Origin: a virus
Length of the DNA stretch: 45,793 nucleotides
Virus record (IMG/VR): IMGVR_UViG_3300037189_007227
Coordinates: 1-45,793 of that record
Reading direction: 5' to 3' (one strand)
In this document: positions 6,985 to 14,011 of the stretch, piece by piece
Layout: the number at the start of each line of letters is the position of its first letter
Position numbering within the stretch: the first letter of the stretch is position 1
Notes under the pieces: generated by a model
What the model was told of the DNA's origin: nothing
What the model saw: the letters and a program-made list of their open reading frames with translations, nothing else
Databases searched by the model: none
Made by a program: the position numbers and the translations under genes

Positions 6985-7367
6985 TAGTCAGACCCCAAAC
7001 TGTTGCGGGATGAACCGGAGTAACTTCCGATTCCACCGGAGTACCAAGAAACGCGAGGTTCCGTGTACACACGGTCAATGCTTACAACATCTTCAATTTC
7101 GGGCTGTGTGCGCGGTCCCCAACCAAAACGGTCTGGGAACTGACGAATCTGTGGCAGCGGTGGTTTTACCAACTGCTGGAGCTGTGCGCCTGGAATGGTG
7201 GCAACAACCAATGCTTGCTGAATCAATCGCTCTTGGTTGGATGCCCAAGGTCCCAGGTACGACCAGTTCTGCTCGTCTGAGGTCGGTGCCACATACGGGT
7301 TACCAGAACCACCGGGGCCATCCCACGGCTTTGTCTGGTCGTAATTGCCATCAAATCTGGAGGTCAC
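6984..7367 (-). CDS. Hypothetical protein
   Basis: 127 residues. The GTG at 7367 is chosen because GGAG lies just upstream and the spacing to the previous stop (TAATCGTG) matches neighbouring genes; an in-frame TTG at 7379 is less likely. The sequence is rich in Gly, Ser, Asn and Trp (WDGPGGSGNPYV; WSYLGPWASNQERLIQQAL) with a short helix in the middle and a Ser/Gly-rich end. It resembles its next neighbours in composition, possibly virion-associated, but no family is recognised. Confidence 0.55.
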   Translation of the reverse strand: MTSRFDGNYDQTKPWDGPGGSGNPYVAPTSDEQNWSYLGPWASNQERLIQQALVVATIPGAQLQQLVKPPLPQIRQFPDRFGWGPRTQPEIEDVVSIDRVYTEPRVSWYSGGIGSYSGSSRNSLGSD

Positions 7368-7369
7368 GA

Positions 7370-7903
7370 TTAGCTCCAAATAGGCTTGAGGTATGCCAGT
7401 TGGTCGGCACGGCGAACGTTAATCGTTCCTGGCTCATTGGCGGTGGTGTTTGCCTTACCGTCATTTACAAGGTGCGGTGCCGGAGTCAAACGGATGTCGG
7501 GCGCACTCCGCTGGGTGCGATACATTCTTACTCCATTGCTGGTGTCCAGCACCGCGTTCATTTGGCGCTTCAGACCATCCTGTGCGCCGAATTCTGGTGC
7601 CCAAAAGTACGCCGAAGGCTCAATACGCTCGCCCTTGTGAACGCCTCGTTGGTACGCTTTTTGGTTGACACGGTTTTTAACACTGTCCAGCAAACGGTCA
7701 TCACGACGGCTGCGAATAGTGCCAAGATAACCATCGGGATATTCAGCCGACGGAACGCGACCTGTACCAATGCGAATAGCGTCAAGGTCAGAGCGAGCAA
7801 TGGGCGTGCCGGAACCACCCTGGTTGTTGTACCCATTGAGGCCACCAGCTCCTAGTGACTGCCAGTTCTGTGACGGTGAGAAGTTATTTGCTGCACCCGC
7901 CAT
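7370..7903 (-). CDS. Hypothetical protein
   Basis: 177 residues from ATG 7903. The N-terminal 40 residues are Gly/Asn/Ser-rich and likely flexible; the centre is a charged region (GTIRSRRDDRLLDSVKNRVN) followed by KGERIEPSAYFWAPEFG. Three successive genes here share a disordered, small-residue-rich N-terminus and arginine-rich core. A structural or packaged protein is possible; I cannot assign a function. Confidence 0.6.
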   Translation of the reverse strand: MAGAANNFSPSQNWQSLGAGGLNGYNNQGGSGTPIARSDLDAIRIGTGRVPSAEYPDGYLGTIRSRRDDRLLDSVKNRVNQKAYQRGVHKGERIEPSAYFWAPEFGAQDGLKRQMNAVLDTSNGVRMYRTQRSAPDIRLTPAPHLVNDGKANTTANEPGTINVRRADQLAYLKPIWS

Positions 7904-7905
7904 GA

Positions 7906-8190
7906 TTACTGCGCTCCGTGGGCAACCGGAGGTGGGGTAATATTTGAACCTGGGTTAAAGTTAATCCATGAACCAAGGTTTGTTGCACCCTGACTTGCAC
8001 CTGAGAACTGGCTTGAACGCCAAGCGGTCAGGCGTGAAAGTCCAAAGTTTGCAGAACCGGCAGAATCGACACGGGTGTTAATCTGGTCGCTCTGCTTACC
8101 GAACCGAGCGGTATCAGCGTTCGAGTCAGGAATGTTACCGGGCATGCTCTGCACAGCAGAGAGCGCCGGACTCGTGTCGAACATGGGCAT
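7906..8190 (-). CDS. Small hypothetical protein
   Basis: 94 residues starting MPMFDTSPALSAV, with GGGG ahead of the ATG. It is dominated by Ser, Gly, Asn and Gln (FSGASQGATNLGSWINF), with no cysteines or membrane segment, and ends in a Pro-rich tail. It is similar in composition to the genes on both sides. Function unknown. Confidence 0.55.
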   Translation of the reverse strand: MPMFDTSPALSAVQSMPGNIPDSNADTARFGKQSDQINTRVDSAGSANFGLSRLTAWRSSQFSGASQGATNLGSWINFNPGSNITPPPVAHGAQ

Positions 8191-8199
8191 GGTTACCCC

Positions 8200-8607
8200 T
8201 TACTGAACGGACTGAATACCCGAATCAAAGTTCGGGTTTACGCGTCCCTGAATCGAAGGTACGATGCGTGCGTTTGCCATGGTGGGGCCAGCTGCGGGGT
8301 CTACGCTCACACCAATGTTTGCGGTGACGCGGTATGTGGCACCAACACGCTCGATGTTTGCGCGGTTGGCCTTGCCACCAGCGGTGGGGTCAGCAGACTG
8401 CGTGTTCTTGCGGGGTACGAGGGTACCCTGCAGAGCGGGTGCGGCACCAACTGGTACGCGTGCGCTGTTTGCTGCGGCTGCTGCCTCGAGGGCCTCGTCC
8501 GATGTGGGGTGGTTGCGTGTCACGCCTTTACCTGCCGATTCTAGATGATTTGACGGAGCGCCCGTACGACGACGCAATCCGTGACCGATACTTGCCCAGT
8601 TTGCCAT
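8200..8607 (-). CDS. Hypothetical alanine-rich protein
   Basis: 135 residues with AAGGAG ahead of the ATG at 8607. Composition is rich in Ala, Gly, Asn and Arg; the N-terminus (IGHGLRRRTGAPSNH) is basic and the remainder has repeating short beta-like stretches (ATYRVTANIGVSVDPAAGP). It is preceded by a promoter-like element and a hairpin, so it may head a transcription unit with the four genes that follow. No family recognised. Confidence 0.55.
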   Translation of the reverse strand: MANWASIGHGLRRRTGAPSNHLESAGKGVTRNHPTSDEALEAAAAANSARVPVGAAPALQGTLVPRKNTQSADPTAGGKANRANIERVGATYRVTANIGVSVDPAAGPTMANARIVPSIQGRVNPNFDSGIQSVQ

Positions 8608-8620
8608 GGGAACTCCTTAG

Positions 8621-8661
8621 ACTCTTATATCAAGAGTACGGCTTATTTAGCTCGCTGTAAC
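8621..8661 (-). promoter_or_regulatory. Candidate promoter with overlapping inverted repeat
   Basis: On the minus strand GTTACA (plus 8656-8661) and TACTCT (8633-8638) are separated by 17 bases, a reasonable -35/-10 pair. The arms ACTCTT (8621-8626) and AAGAGT (8632-8637) form an inverted repeat overlapping the -10 box and start point, as an operator would. The next gap upstream (8982-8987) carries the same TACTCT box without a clear -35. Strength and use are unproven. Confidence 0.35.
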
Positions 8662-8940
8662 TGTAAAAACAATTGCAGAAATCTCACCATCACGAGATTC
8701 GATTGTGGCAAACCCTGGCTTGCACACGAGGTCAAGTCCACGGGGTGCAACATACCCACGAGCGATTGCAATTGCCTTGGTTGCTTGGTTAACCGCTCCA
8801 GCACCAACAGCACGCAACTTGACGTTGCGGTTATCGTAGATTGCGTGAGCGATTGCTGATGCAACAGACTGCGGGTTGGACCCTGCGCTTACGCGGAGAA
8901 ACGGCTCTTCTGACGAATTGATTACGGGTTCTTCTGACAC
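8647..8940 (-). CDS. spoVS: SpoVS-family (Alba-like) protein
   Basis: 97 residues, GTG start with AAGGAC upstream. Residues 15-95 match stage V sporulation protein S closely: FLRVSAGSNPQSVASAIAHA, the GAGAVNQATKAIAIARGYV core, GLDLVCKPGF, and a terminal beta-strand AIVFTVTAS. SpoVS is a small dimeric protein of the Alba superfamily, thought to bind nucleic acid, best known from Bacillus sporulation and Thermus. In a phage it may bind phage or host DNA or RNA. A 14-residue acidic N-terminal extension is unusual. It sits just before the RuvC-like resolvase gene in the genome order. Family assignment is secure; role inferred. Confidence 0.9.
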   Translation of the reverse strand: MSEEPVINSSEEPFLRVSAGSNPQSVASAIAHAIYDNRNVKLRAVGAGAVNQATKAIAIARGYVAPRGLDLVCKPGFATIESRDGEISAIVFTVTAS

Positions 8941-8993
8941 GATTTGTAGTCCTTAGTAGTGAAGTGCCCGCCTCATCAATAAGAGTACAGAAG

Positions 8994-9560
8994 TTATTGG
9001 ACTGCGTCTCTATATTTTAAATCTTTTACCTGTTCAACGATTGCGGCTTCTGTGGCGTCGATTGCAATGCCACCAGCGAGTCTGGCAAGTCCGTAGGCAT
9101 CTGCGGCGTTATCGTCGTTGAACTCTACGCCCCAACGCTTGTAAATTTGCATCAGCATTTCTTGCTTCTTTGATGTTCCTTTACCTGACGCATACTTCTT
9201 GAGTGTCATGGGCGGAATCTGCAAGGGCAAAAAGTGCTTTGCCCACAACGTCAACTTGACAGTAGCGGCGAGTTCACCTAATACCAACGCTGAATGGCTG
9301 GCAAGTACGGTACCCTCCATGGCAACATCCGTAATCGCCTTGCCAGCCAAATCGTTAAACTTATTTGTAATCCATTGGCTAATATCTGCAAGTCGCTGTA
9401 CGCCGTTGTACGACGACTTGTAGACCCACACGTCGTAGTCATTGGGGGACTCGACGGAAACTACGGCAAGCGCAAACCCTGTTAGGGATTGGTCGATACC
9501 GATGGCTACCTTTCGGTGGTCACCGAGACCATTGCCAAAGTGCTTTTCTTTGCCACTCAA
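8994..9560 (-). CDS. RuvC-like Holliday junction resolvase
   Basis: 188 residues. The RNase H-fold acidic residues are in place: D23 in IGIDQSLTGFA, E82 in VAMEGT, and D150/D154 in the NDDNAADAYGLARLA helix, plus the basic LKKYASGKGTSKK segment typical of RuvC-type nucleases. It should cleave four-way or branched phage DNA before packaging. The start is the TTG at 9558-9560, overlapping the upstream stop as TTGA, with a GAAGAG site. It leads the recombination group (Cas4-like nuclease, RecA) on the same strand. Confidence 0.85.
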   Translation of the reverse strand: MSGKEKHFGNGLGDHRKVAIGIDQSLTGFALAVVSVESPNDYDVWVYKSSYNGVQRLADISQWITNKFNDLAGKAITDVAMEGTVLASHSALVLGELAATVKLTLWAKHFLPLQIPPMTLKKYASGKGTSKKQEMLMQIYKRWGVEFNDDNAADAYGLARLAGGIAIDATEAAIVEQVKDLKYRDAVQ

Positions 9561-9691
9561 TCTTGCTCTTCTTTAATAATGGCGATAATCTCTGCGTCAA
9601 CGTTTTTGCTCTCAAGCAACTTGATGATGCGCTTGCGTTCGTCCTTCTGTCCCGAACGGTACATCCAACGGTATCCTTGGTAATCACTCAC
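9557..9691 (-). CDS. Tiny hypothetical protein (44 residues)
   Basis: Read directly from the sequence: GTG at 9691 overlapping the upstream TGA as GTGA, and TGA at 9557-9559 overlapping the TTG start of the resolvase gene. The product starts MSDYQGYRWMYRSGQKDERK and continues as an amphipathic helix (RIIKLLESKNVDAEIIAIIK). Its C-terminal half resembles that of the tiny gene at 9903-10049 (ERERIIALIKGNDK), suggesting a duplicated regulatory peptide. Function unknown. Confidence 0.65.
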   Translation of the reverse strand: MSDYQGYRWMYRSGQKDERKRIIKLLESKNVDAEIIAIIKEEQD

Positions 9692-9906
9692 TTCTGTTCT
9701 CCTTCGGTAAAGTTTTGCTGGATAAAGTTTGTCAACTGGGTTGTTTGGTCAGCTATAAAGTTATTTGCGATTTCGGCAAACTTAGCGTCACCTATGTGGA
9801 TGGCTATGTACCCCAAGAAATAAGACGCACGACGCTCGAAGCTCCAGTCTTCATATTGAAGTTTGAGGGCAGCATCTACGAAAGCGATATACCCTAAGGA
9901 GTTCAC
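9688..9906 (-). CDS. Small hypothetical protein
   Basis: 72 residues; GTG start forming GTGA with the upstream stop, and its own stop overlapping the next GTG. It is mostly helical and aromatic (YIAFVDAALKLQYEDWSFER; FLGYIAIHIGDAKFAEIANN) with no membrane segment or cysteines. It lies between two tiny genes that share a helix motif. Function unknown. Confidence 0.65.
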   Translation of the reverse strand: MNSLGYIAFVDAALKLQYEDWSFERRASYFLGYIAIHIGDAKFAEIANNFIADQTTQLTNFIQQNFTEGEQK

Positions 9907-10049
9907 TTATCGTTTCCCTTGATAAGCGCAATAATGCGTTCACGCTCTTCATGCAGCACTCCTGCAAGCCACGAGTCAAATAACGCGGCGTCATAACCTT
10001 CCTTGACAAAGGCTTGACGAACCATGTCAGTTGCTACTTCGTAGCTCAA
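9903..10049 (-). CDS. Tiny hypothetical protein (48 residues)
   Basis: Read directly from the sequence: TTG at 10049 overlapping the upstream TGA as TTGA, ending at TGA 9903-9905 inside the next GTG. The product, MSYEVATDMVRQAFVKEGYD and then a helix ending ERERIIALIKGNDK, is soluble and helical. Four consecutive genes here are joined by stop-start overlaps with GTG or TTG starts, which implies re-initiation of translation and supports each being real. Confidence 0.6.
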   Translation of the reverse strand: MSYEVATDMVRQAFVKEGYDAALFDSWLAGVLHEERERIIALIKGNDK

Positions 10050-10210
10050 TCTTTACCCCAGCCAGTTCCTTTAAACTCGGTGGCGATTGCCTGTGGGCGT
10101 CGTTTCATCTGCTTACCGCAATCTGGGCAAGGTACTTCTGGGTCTTCCTTGACGGAGTGCTTGACGGTAATGAACGCCTTGCAATCGCAACGGTAAATGT
10201 AATCTGGCAT
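10046..10210 (-). CDS. FmdB-like single zinc-ribbon protein
   Basis: 54 residues, starting at the ATG that overlaps the upstream TAA (TAATG). The sequence MPDYIYRCDCKAFITVKHSV followed by PCPDCGKQMKRRPQ has the compact C-x-C ... C-x2-C layout of FmdB-type zinc ribbons, except that the first knuckle is CDC rather than C-x2-C. The tail is basic. Such proteins often act as small nucleic-acid or protein adapters; the partner is unknown. Confidence 0.75.
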   Translation of the reverse strand: MPDYIYRCDCKAFITVKHSVKEDPEVPCPDCGKQMKRRPQAIATEFKGTGWGKD

Positions 10211-10677
10211 TAGACTCCGTAATCCTTCCTAAATGCTCGCTGGTCATTGGTGCGTCGGGTAATCTCACGGCTTACAAGTGTGAGGTCACGTTCGTGGTTG
10301 TTGAGGAGCATCTCTACCAACTTACGGTAAGCATACTTTTCCTCGTAGGTATTAGCCAACTCTACGACCTTATCGTCAATAGAAACCTGTGCTTTGACGA
10401 GAGTAATGCGCTCACCACGAGCGGCGTTCCCCATGCGCTGAACAAGCAGACGGTTCTCTGCCAAATCGTGGCGACGGAGTGCGTCCCGCTCTTCAATGAT
10501 GGCTACCGCCAGCTGCGAAGCAATGTAATCCGCCCATGCGGTGAGGACGGTGAACTTCTCTGCAAGTTGCTCGCTGCTAAGAATGGTGATGTCTGTGGGC
10601 AGCTCAACCTGCTCCAAGTTGGGCTTGTTGAACTTCAGACCCAACTCATCAAACTTACTCAATACATCTGTGGTCAT
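10210..10677 (-). CDS. Hypothetical coiled-coil protein
   Basis: 155 residues from the ATG at 10677, preceded by AAGGAG; the longer in-frame extension lies within the nuclease gene and is rejected. Residues 25-150 are almost entirely helical and charged (EQLAEKFTVLTAWADYIASQ; IIEERDALRRHDLAENRLLV), with a likely coiled coil, and the C-terminus is basic (TRRTNDQRAFRKDYGV). It sits immediately after the Cas4-like nuclease, so a recombination accessory role is conceivable, but no family is recognised. Confidence 0.65.
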   Translation of the reverse strand: MTTDVLSKFDELGLKFNKPNLEQVELPTDITILSSEQLAEKFTVLTAWADYIASQLAVAIIEERDALRRHDLAENRLLVQRMGNAARGERITLVKAQVSIDDKVVELANTYEEKYAYRKLVEMLLNNHERDLTLVSREITRRTNDQRAFRKDYGV

Positions 10678-10681
10678 GTAG

Positions 10682-11521
10682 TTACTCCTTGTACGTTGCG
10701 CACTGCTTGCAGGTTCCACCAGGCTTGTTACTACATTCTGGCGCAACCTTGGCCTTAACGGCGTCTACGACTTGCTGTGCCCCATCAAAAATGTGGCGAA
10801 CAAGTTCAAAGTCAGCTTTGGTGCTGAACTCCTTGTAGGACTGGTCTGCTTTGAGTTCGTAAAGGAAAACAATCTCATCAACAGTTGTTCCCATGCGCTT
10901 CATGAGTTCGAGGTATACCTGACCCTGAAGGATGTGAGGGGAGAATGGGCGTCGAATCCCGTTCCATGCTTTCATGAAGTCACCGTCATTGTCCATCATG
11001 AGTGACGGTGCTTCGTGCCTAATGGTTCCTGGACCAATTGACTTAATCTCAATGAGGCAGTCGTTGCCCAGTCCCTTAAGCCATCCGTCTGTGTGCCCTT
11101 TGATACGCAACTCATCATCAAACAGGGTGACTTCTTCGTACGTTAACTTGTTCCACGGTGCGTCACAGGCAGCGCAGTTCTTTGGCGATGTGCCAATCGT
11201 GATGTGCTCACAGACTACGCAATGAAAGCGACCGTGCAGTACGCCCATATCCTGAAACCAACGCTGCCACTTTGCGTGGATAAGGTGACCCTCATCAAAG
11301 ATGTTTTGGAGGCGAAGTCCAATCTTCTCTTCTGCTTTGGTGGTTCCGCTAAGCAGGAAGTACGATGCCCTTTTGCACCAATCCTTCTTAATGATTTCAG
11401 ATGGGTGAAGTACCGTTGTCGAGCGGTCTCCTGGGGGACGCGTCAGCATGTACCGCTCAACATCGCCCAGCAACCTAGACGGCTTTGACTTGGCGTCTAG
11501 GAACTTCTTGAGGTCCGACAT
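10682..11521 (-). CDS. Cas4-like PD-(D/E)XK exonuclease with Fe-S cysteines and an inserted zinc knuckle
   Basis: 279 residues. Catalytic residues of the Cas4/RecB-type nuclease fold are visible: H80 (EGHLIH), D145 (GHTDGWL), E158-x-K160 (LIEIKS) and Q201 (QVYLEL). C49 near the N-terminus and C263, C271, C274 at the C-terminus are placed to hold a 4Fe-4S cluster, as in Cas4 and AddB. An extra CVVC (101-104) ... CAAC (116-119) knuckle interrupts the usual core. It probably resects DNA ends for RecA-mediated recombination or recycles host DNA. The start overlaps the WhiB stop (TAATG). Confidence 0.85.
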   Translation of the reverse strand: MSDLKKFLDAKSKPSRLLGDVERYMLTRPPGDRSTTVLHPSEIIKKDWCKRASYFLLSGTTKAEEKIGLRLQNIFDEGHLIHAKWQRWFQDMGVLHGRFHCVVCEHITIGTSPKNCAACDAPWNKLTYEEVTLFDDELRIKGHTDGWLKGLGNDCLIEIKSIGPGTIRHEAPSLMMDNDGDFMKAWNGIRRPFSPHILQGQVYLELMKRMGTTVDEIVFLYELKADQSYKEFSTKADFELVRHIFDGAQQVVDAVKAKVAPECSNKPGGTCKQCATYKE

Positions 11522-11835
11522 TACTTCTTTCCCGACTGCATGACGTACTCTTGCAACGTCATTTCATTTTTGCTGGTCTTGTGCCACTTTCGCACGAGGG
11601 CATTGCGCTCTCGGTGGCTCATGCCACCCCAGATTCCGTGTACTTCATCTGACTCTATCGCATACCACAGACACTCACGGCGTACGGGGCACTCATCTTT
11701 GCCGTTGGCACCAAAACACTGGAGCTTGGCTTGTGCTGCAATAGAGCGGTAACGCTCTTTGTCTCGGGGTGGGAAAAAGATTTCGGTGTCAACACCCATG
11801 CACCGCGCATCATCGCGCCATGACTCATCCCTCAC
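11521..11835 (-). CDS. WhiB-family transcription factor, variant cysteine spacing
   Basis: 104 residues, GTG start; this start keeps the first cluster cysteine C12 (WRDDARC), followed by EIFFPP, then C40, C49 and C55 in QCFGANGKDECPVRREC, and the GIWGGMS turn at 67-73 with a basic helix after it. WhiB proteins bind a 4Fe-4S cluster and a sigma factor region. The spacing between second and third cysteines is eight residues instead of the usual two, an insertion within the cluster loop. Phage WhiB proteins can repress host whiB genes or retune host transcription. Embedded between two nuclease genes, so probably expressed early. Confidence 0.9.
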   Translation of the reverse strand: MRDESWRDDARCMGVDTEIFFPPRDKERYRSIAAQAKLQCFGANGKDECPVRRECLWYAIESDEVHGIWGGMSHRERNALVRKWHKTSKNEMTLQEYVMQSGKK

Positions 11836-12142
11836 GGGTCTTCTCCCACAACTCTAGGAAGTCTGTCTCAGCCAAGATAACGTAGTCTTCTCCATCAAGA
11901 TGGATACCGAATACTGGGAGACGCCCATCCATGATGGCCTCTAAGCTAATCTTCTTGAGTTCAGCCGAGCTAATGGTCTTGGTCTTCTTACCAGTCCACT
12001 TGTGCTCAATAAGTAGTTCGCTATTTCTGACATCGCCTTTGCGAGACCAGAACGCACCAGAAGCAGCGGTGGTCTTGCCACCTACTGCTTTAGCTAAGCG
12101 CTTTTCGTGAGCTTGGGACTGCTTCTGTCCCTCACTCCGCAC
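11825..12142 (-). CDS. Putative PD-(D/E)XK nuclease, Holliday junction resolvase-like
   Basis: 105 residues. The GTG at 12142 is chosen, overlapping the end of recA by 11 bases; a longer reading would lie mostly inside recA. The core GAFWSRKGDVRNSELLIEHK gives the G-D-V ... E-x-K signature of the Hjc/VRR-type endonuclease fold, then the helix AELKKISLEAIMDGRLPVFG and strand EDYVILAE that complete it. It may cleave branched DNA, in addition to the RuvC-like enzyme nearby. The basic N-terminus (EKRLAKAVGGK) fits DNA binding. Confidence 0.7.
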   Translation of the reverse strand: MRSEGQKQSQAHEKRLAKAVGGKTTAASGAFWSRKGDVRNSELLIEHKWTGKKTKTISSAELKKISLEAIMDGRLPVFGIHLDGEDYVILAETDFLELWEKTREG

Positions 12143-13184
12143 TCGCTGCCTCCATGATGCTGTCTGGGGTGCTGAGAACCTTTTCGCGCAGTTCTTCCAT
12201 GAAGTCAACTTCTTCACGGATAGAGTTGACCAGAGCCTCTGCTCCCTGCCACTTACGCTCTCCGTAGTAAATCCATCCACCCTTGCGGTCAACGATTCCC
12301 TTGACGATTACCATGGATGCAATCTCCTTGGCAAAGTCGTAGTCACCTGCTGAGTAGATGCTGTGGTCTGCGAAGTAGTAGTCGATGTATGCCACGCGCT
12401 GTGGGGGAGCAACCTTGTTCTTAGTGGTGCGAATCTTGATGCGCTGACCTACGCGCTGCTTGTTCACTCCCGTGCCAGCCTCAATCCACTCATCACGACG
12501 AACCTCTGAGCGGGTGAAGAACGCGTAGTTCTTGCCCTCTCCACCAGGAGTGGTGCGGGGGTCACCGTGCATGACACCAATCTTCATGCGGTACTGGTTG
12601 ATGATGAGGCCAAGGATAGGTCGTTCGTCTTCGACAAGACTGCGCTTCATTGCGGCTCCAGCCTTACGGAAGAACTTATTGGTGATGAGTGCACCACGAC
12701 CAACAGTCATCTCTTCCATGGTCTTATCGTTCTCTGGGCTAGGAACGAGTGCTGGGAGCGAGTCGATGACAATGGCGTCTACGGCTTTAGACTCTGCAAA
12801 CTGAAGAACGGCGTCGTATGCCTCTTCCATAATGTTGGTCTCAACCACGATGACACGGCTGGTGTCTACACCACACATCTCGGCGTACTCGGGAACCCAC
12901 TGCTCTGCGGCTACCCACACGGTGGTGTGTTCAGGATTCAGCGCCTGATTAGCAGCAATGCACTTCAGGGCAATGGCGGTCTTTCCATGGCTGGCTTCAC
13001 CAACAAGTTCGTTCCACTGGTTTGCTGGAAACCCACCGCCAAGGATGTAGTCAAAAGTAGTTGAGCCAGTCGTAATCTTTGATACGAGTCCTGGTCGGAT
13101 GTCTTCTCCGAGTACGACTACGTTGTCTCCCAACTTCTTGTTGAGAGCGAGCATAATCTTGCGTGCGTCAGCGTTAATCGCCAT
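12132..13184 (-). CDS. recA: RecA-like recombinase
   Basis: 350 residues, close to bacterial RecA length. Walker A is GEASHGKT (62-69), the catalytic-glutamate strand is VWVAAEQ (E94), Walker B ends IVIDS (D141), and the L2 region with PGGEGKNYAFFTRSEVRR (213-230) matches RecA. The N-terminal helix used for filament formation is present but short, and the C-terminal domain contains a KGGWIYYGERKWQG element as in RecA. It forms filaments on single-stranded DNA and drives strand exchange. Overlaps the zinc-ribbon gene upstream (TAATG) and the resolvase-like gene downstream. Confidence 0.95.
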   Translation of the reverse strand: MAINADARKIMLALNKKLGDNVVVLGEDIRPGLVSKITTGSTTFDYILGGGFPANQWNELVGEASHGKTAIALKCIAANQALNPEHTTVWVAAEQWVPEYAEMCGVDTSRVIVVETNIMEEAYDAVLQFAESKAVDAIVIDSLPALVPSPENDKTMEEMTVGRGALITNKFFRKAGAAMKRSLVEDERPILGLIINQYRMKIGVMHGDPRTTPGGEGKNYAFFTRSEVRRDEWIEAGTGVNKQRVGQRIKIRTTKNKVAPPQRVAYIDYYFADHSIYSAGDYDFAKEIASMVIVKGIVDRKGGWIYYGERKWQGAEALVNSIREEVDFMEELREKVLSTPDSIMEAASAE

Positions 13185-13561
13185 TAACCGTCAATCCTTC
13201 CGATGATACCTTGTGGGTTCCAGTTGCTGGTGGGGTCATTTCCCATGGAAGCTTTTGCTGCTCCCTCAACGTGAGCGCCTGCCAGATTGCCGTAACGAGA
13301 ACCAGACTGCTCCAAAGGATACCCGCAATCAAAACAACGGGGAGCAGCATTAGCCACTGACATGAAGTTACTAGAACCGCAATCGGGACAGGAAGCCGTC
13401 TGCTTTGCACTCTGTGCCCTCTCCGTAGTTTGCTGTTGGAATGTAGGCATTGGGGCCAAAGGCTGCTGGCTCATTGGCATGGGAGGTGTCGGGTCTGGGC
13501 GACCCTGTGGAACCTGTGGCTGATTGCCCAGCTTCTTTGCCCACCAATCGGCGTTACTCAT
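13184..13561 (-). CDS. Zinc-ribbon protein with Pro/Gln-rich N-terminus
   Basis: 125 residues directly upstream of recA and coupled to it by TAATG. The first 50 residues are Pro/Gln-rich and disordered (PQGRPDPTPPMPMSQQPLAP). CPDCGSS and CFDCGY (about residues 58-79) form a zinc ribbon. The remainder is Gly/Asn-rich. An adapter that brings RecA or another factor to DNA is a guess from position; no family recognised. Confidence 0.6.
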   Translation of the reverse strand: MSNADWWAKKLGNQPQVPQGRPDPTPPMPMSQQPLAPMPTFQQQTTERAQSAKQTASCPDCGSSNFMSVANAAPRCFDCGYPLEQSGSRYGNLAGAHVEGAAKASMGNDPTSNWNPQGIIGRIDG

Positions 13562-13799
13562 CGATGACTTCTCCTACAATCTTGTTCACCAGGTCAATTA
13601 ACTCTTGATGAGCTGCGATGTCTTCTTCATCAGTTAGTTTATCAATGTCAGATTGCTTACCCAATTTCAACACGCCAATAACCTCTGGAAGAAGAGAGTG
13701 AAAGAACTTCGCTTCTGCGTAAGAGATGTGGTTTACGGAGTGCTCACTCATGCGAGTAAGCTCGCTGATGGCTAGGTCAAACTTGTCATCGTAATTCAC
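13554..13799 (-). CDS. Hypothetical acidic helical protein
   Basis: 81 residues, GTG start overlapping the upstream TGA as GTGA, and overlapping the next gene by eight bases. It is acidic and helical throughout (FDLAISELTRMSEHSVNHIS; EEDIAAHQELIDLVNKIVGE). No motif is recognised. Its position between the DUF3310 gene and recA suggests a replication or recombination accessory role. Confidence 0.6.
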   Translation of the reverse strand: MNYDDKFDLAISELTRMSEHSVNHISYAEAKFFHSLLPEVIGVLKLGKQSDIDKLTDEEDIAAHQELIDLVNKIVGEVIDE

Positions 13800-14011
13800 T
13801 TCTTAGTTGCTTCCATTCTCTGAATCTCTCGGTCAATATACCAACGTGCTTTTTTGAGGTCCTCAAGCTCTTTTTCTGGGTCTTTGAGTCCCGCTCTCGT
13901 TAGATACTTGACAGCGTTTCCTCGGCAAAAGTTGAGGTGCTCGGTGATTTCGATAACCTCGATGGGAAAAGCCGTGTAGTGAGTTGGGCTGTTTATCGGG
14001 TCAATGCTCAT
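13796..14011 (-). CDS. DUF3310-family protein
   Basis: 71 residues; the start forms ATGA with the upstream stop. The sequence SPTHYTAFPIEVIEITEHLN, GNAVKYLTRAGLKDP and the KARWYIDREIQ helix match the DUF3310 family, common next to replication genes in phages of many hosts and sometimes annotated as nucleotide kinase-like. The family has no proven biochemical activity. The HY and NAVKYL motifs are intact and the length is normal for stand-alone members. Confidence 0.85.
   Translation of the reverse strand: MSIDPINSPTHYTAFPIEVIEITEHLNFCRGNAVKYLTRAGLKDPEKELEDLKKARWYIDREIQRMEATKK

Noticed and set aside
10682-11521. CRISPR Cas4 gene implying a CRISPR system
   Set aside because: Cas4-like nucleases are common stand-alone phage genes and no cas1, cas2 or repeat array is seen.
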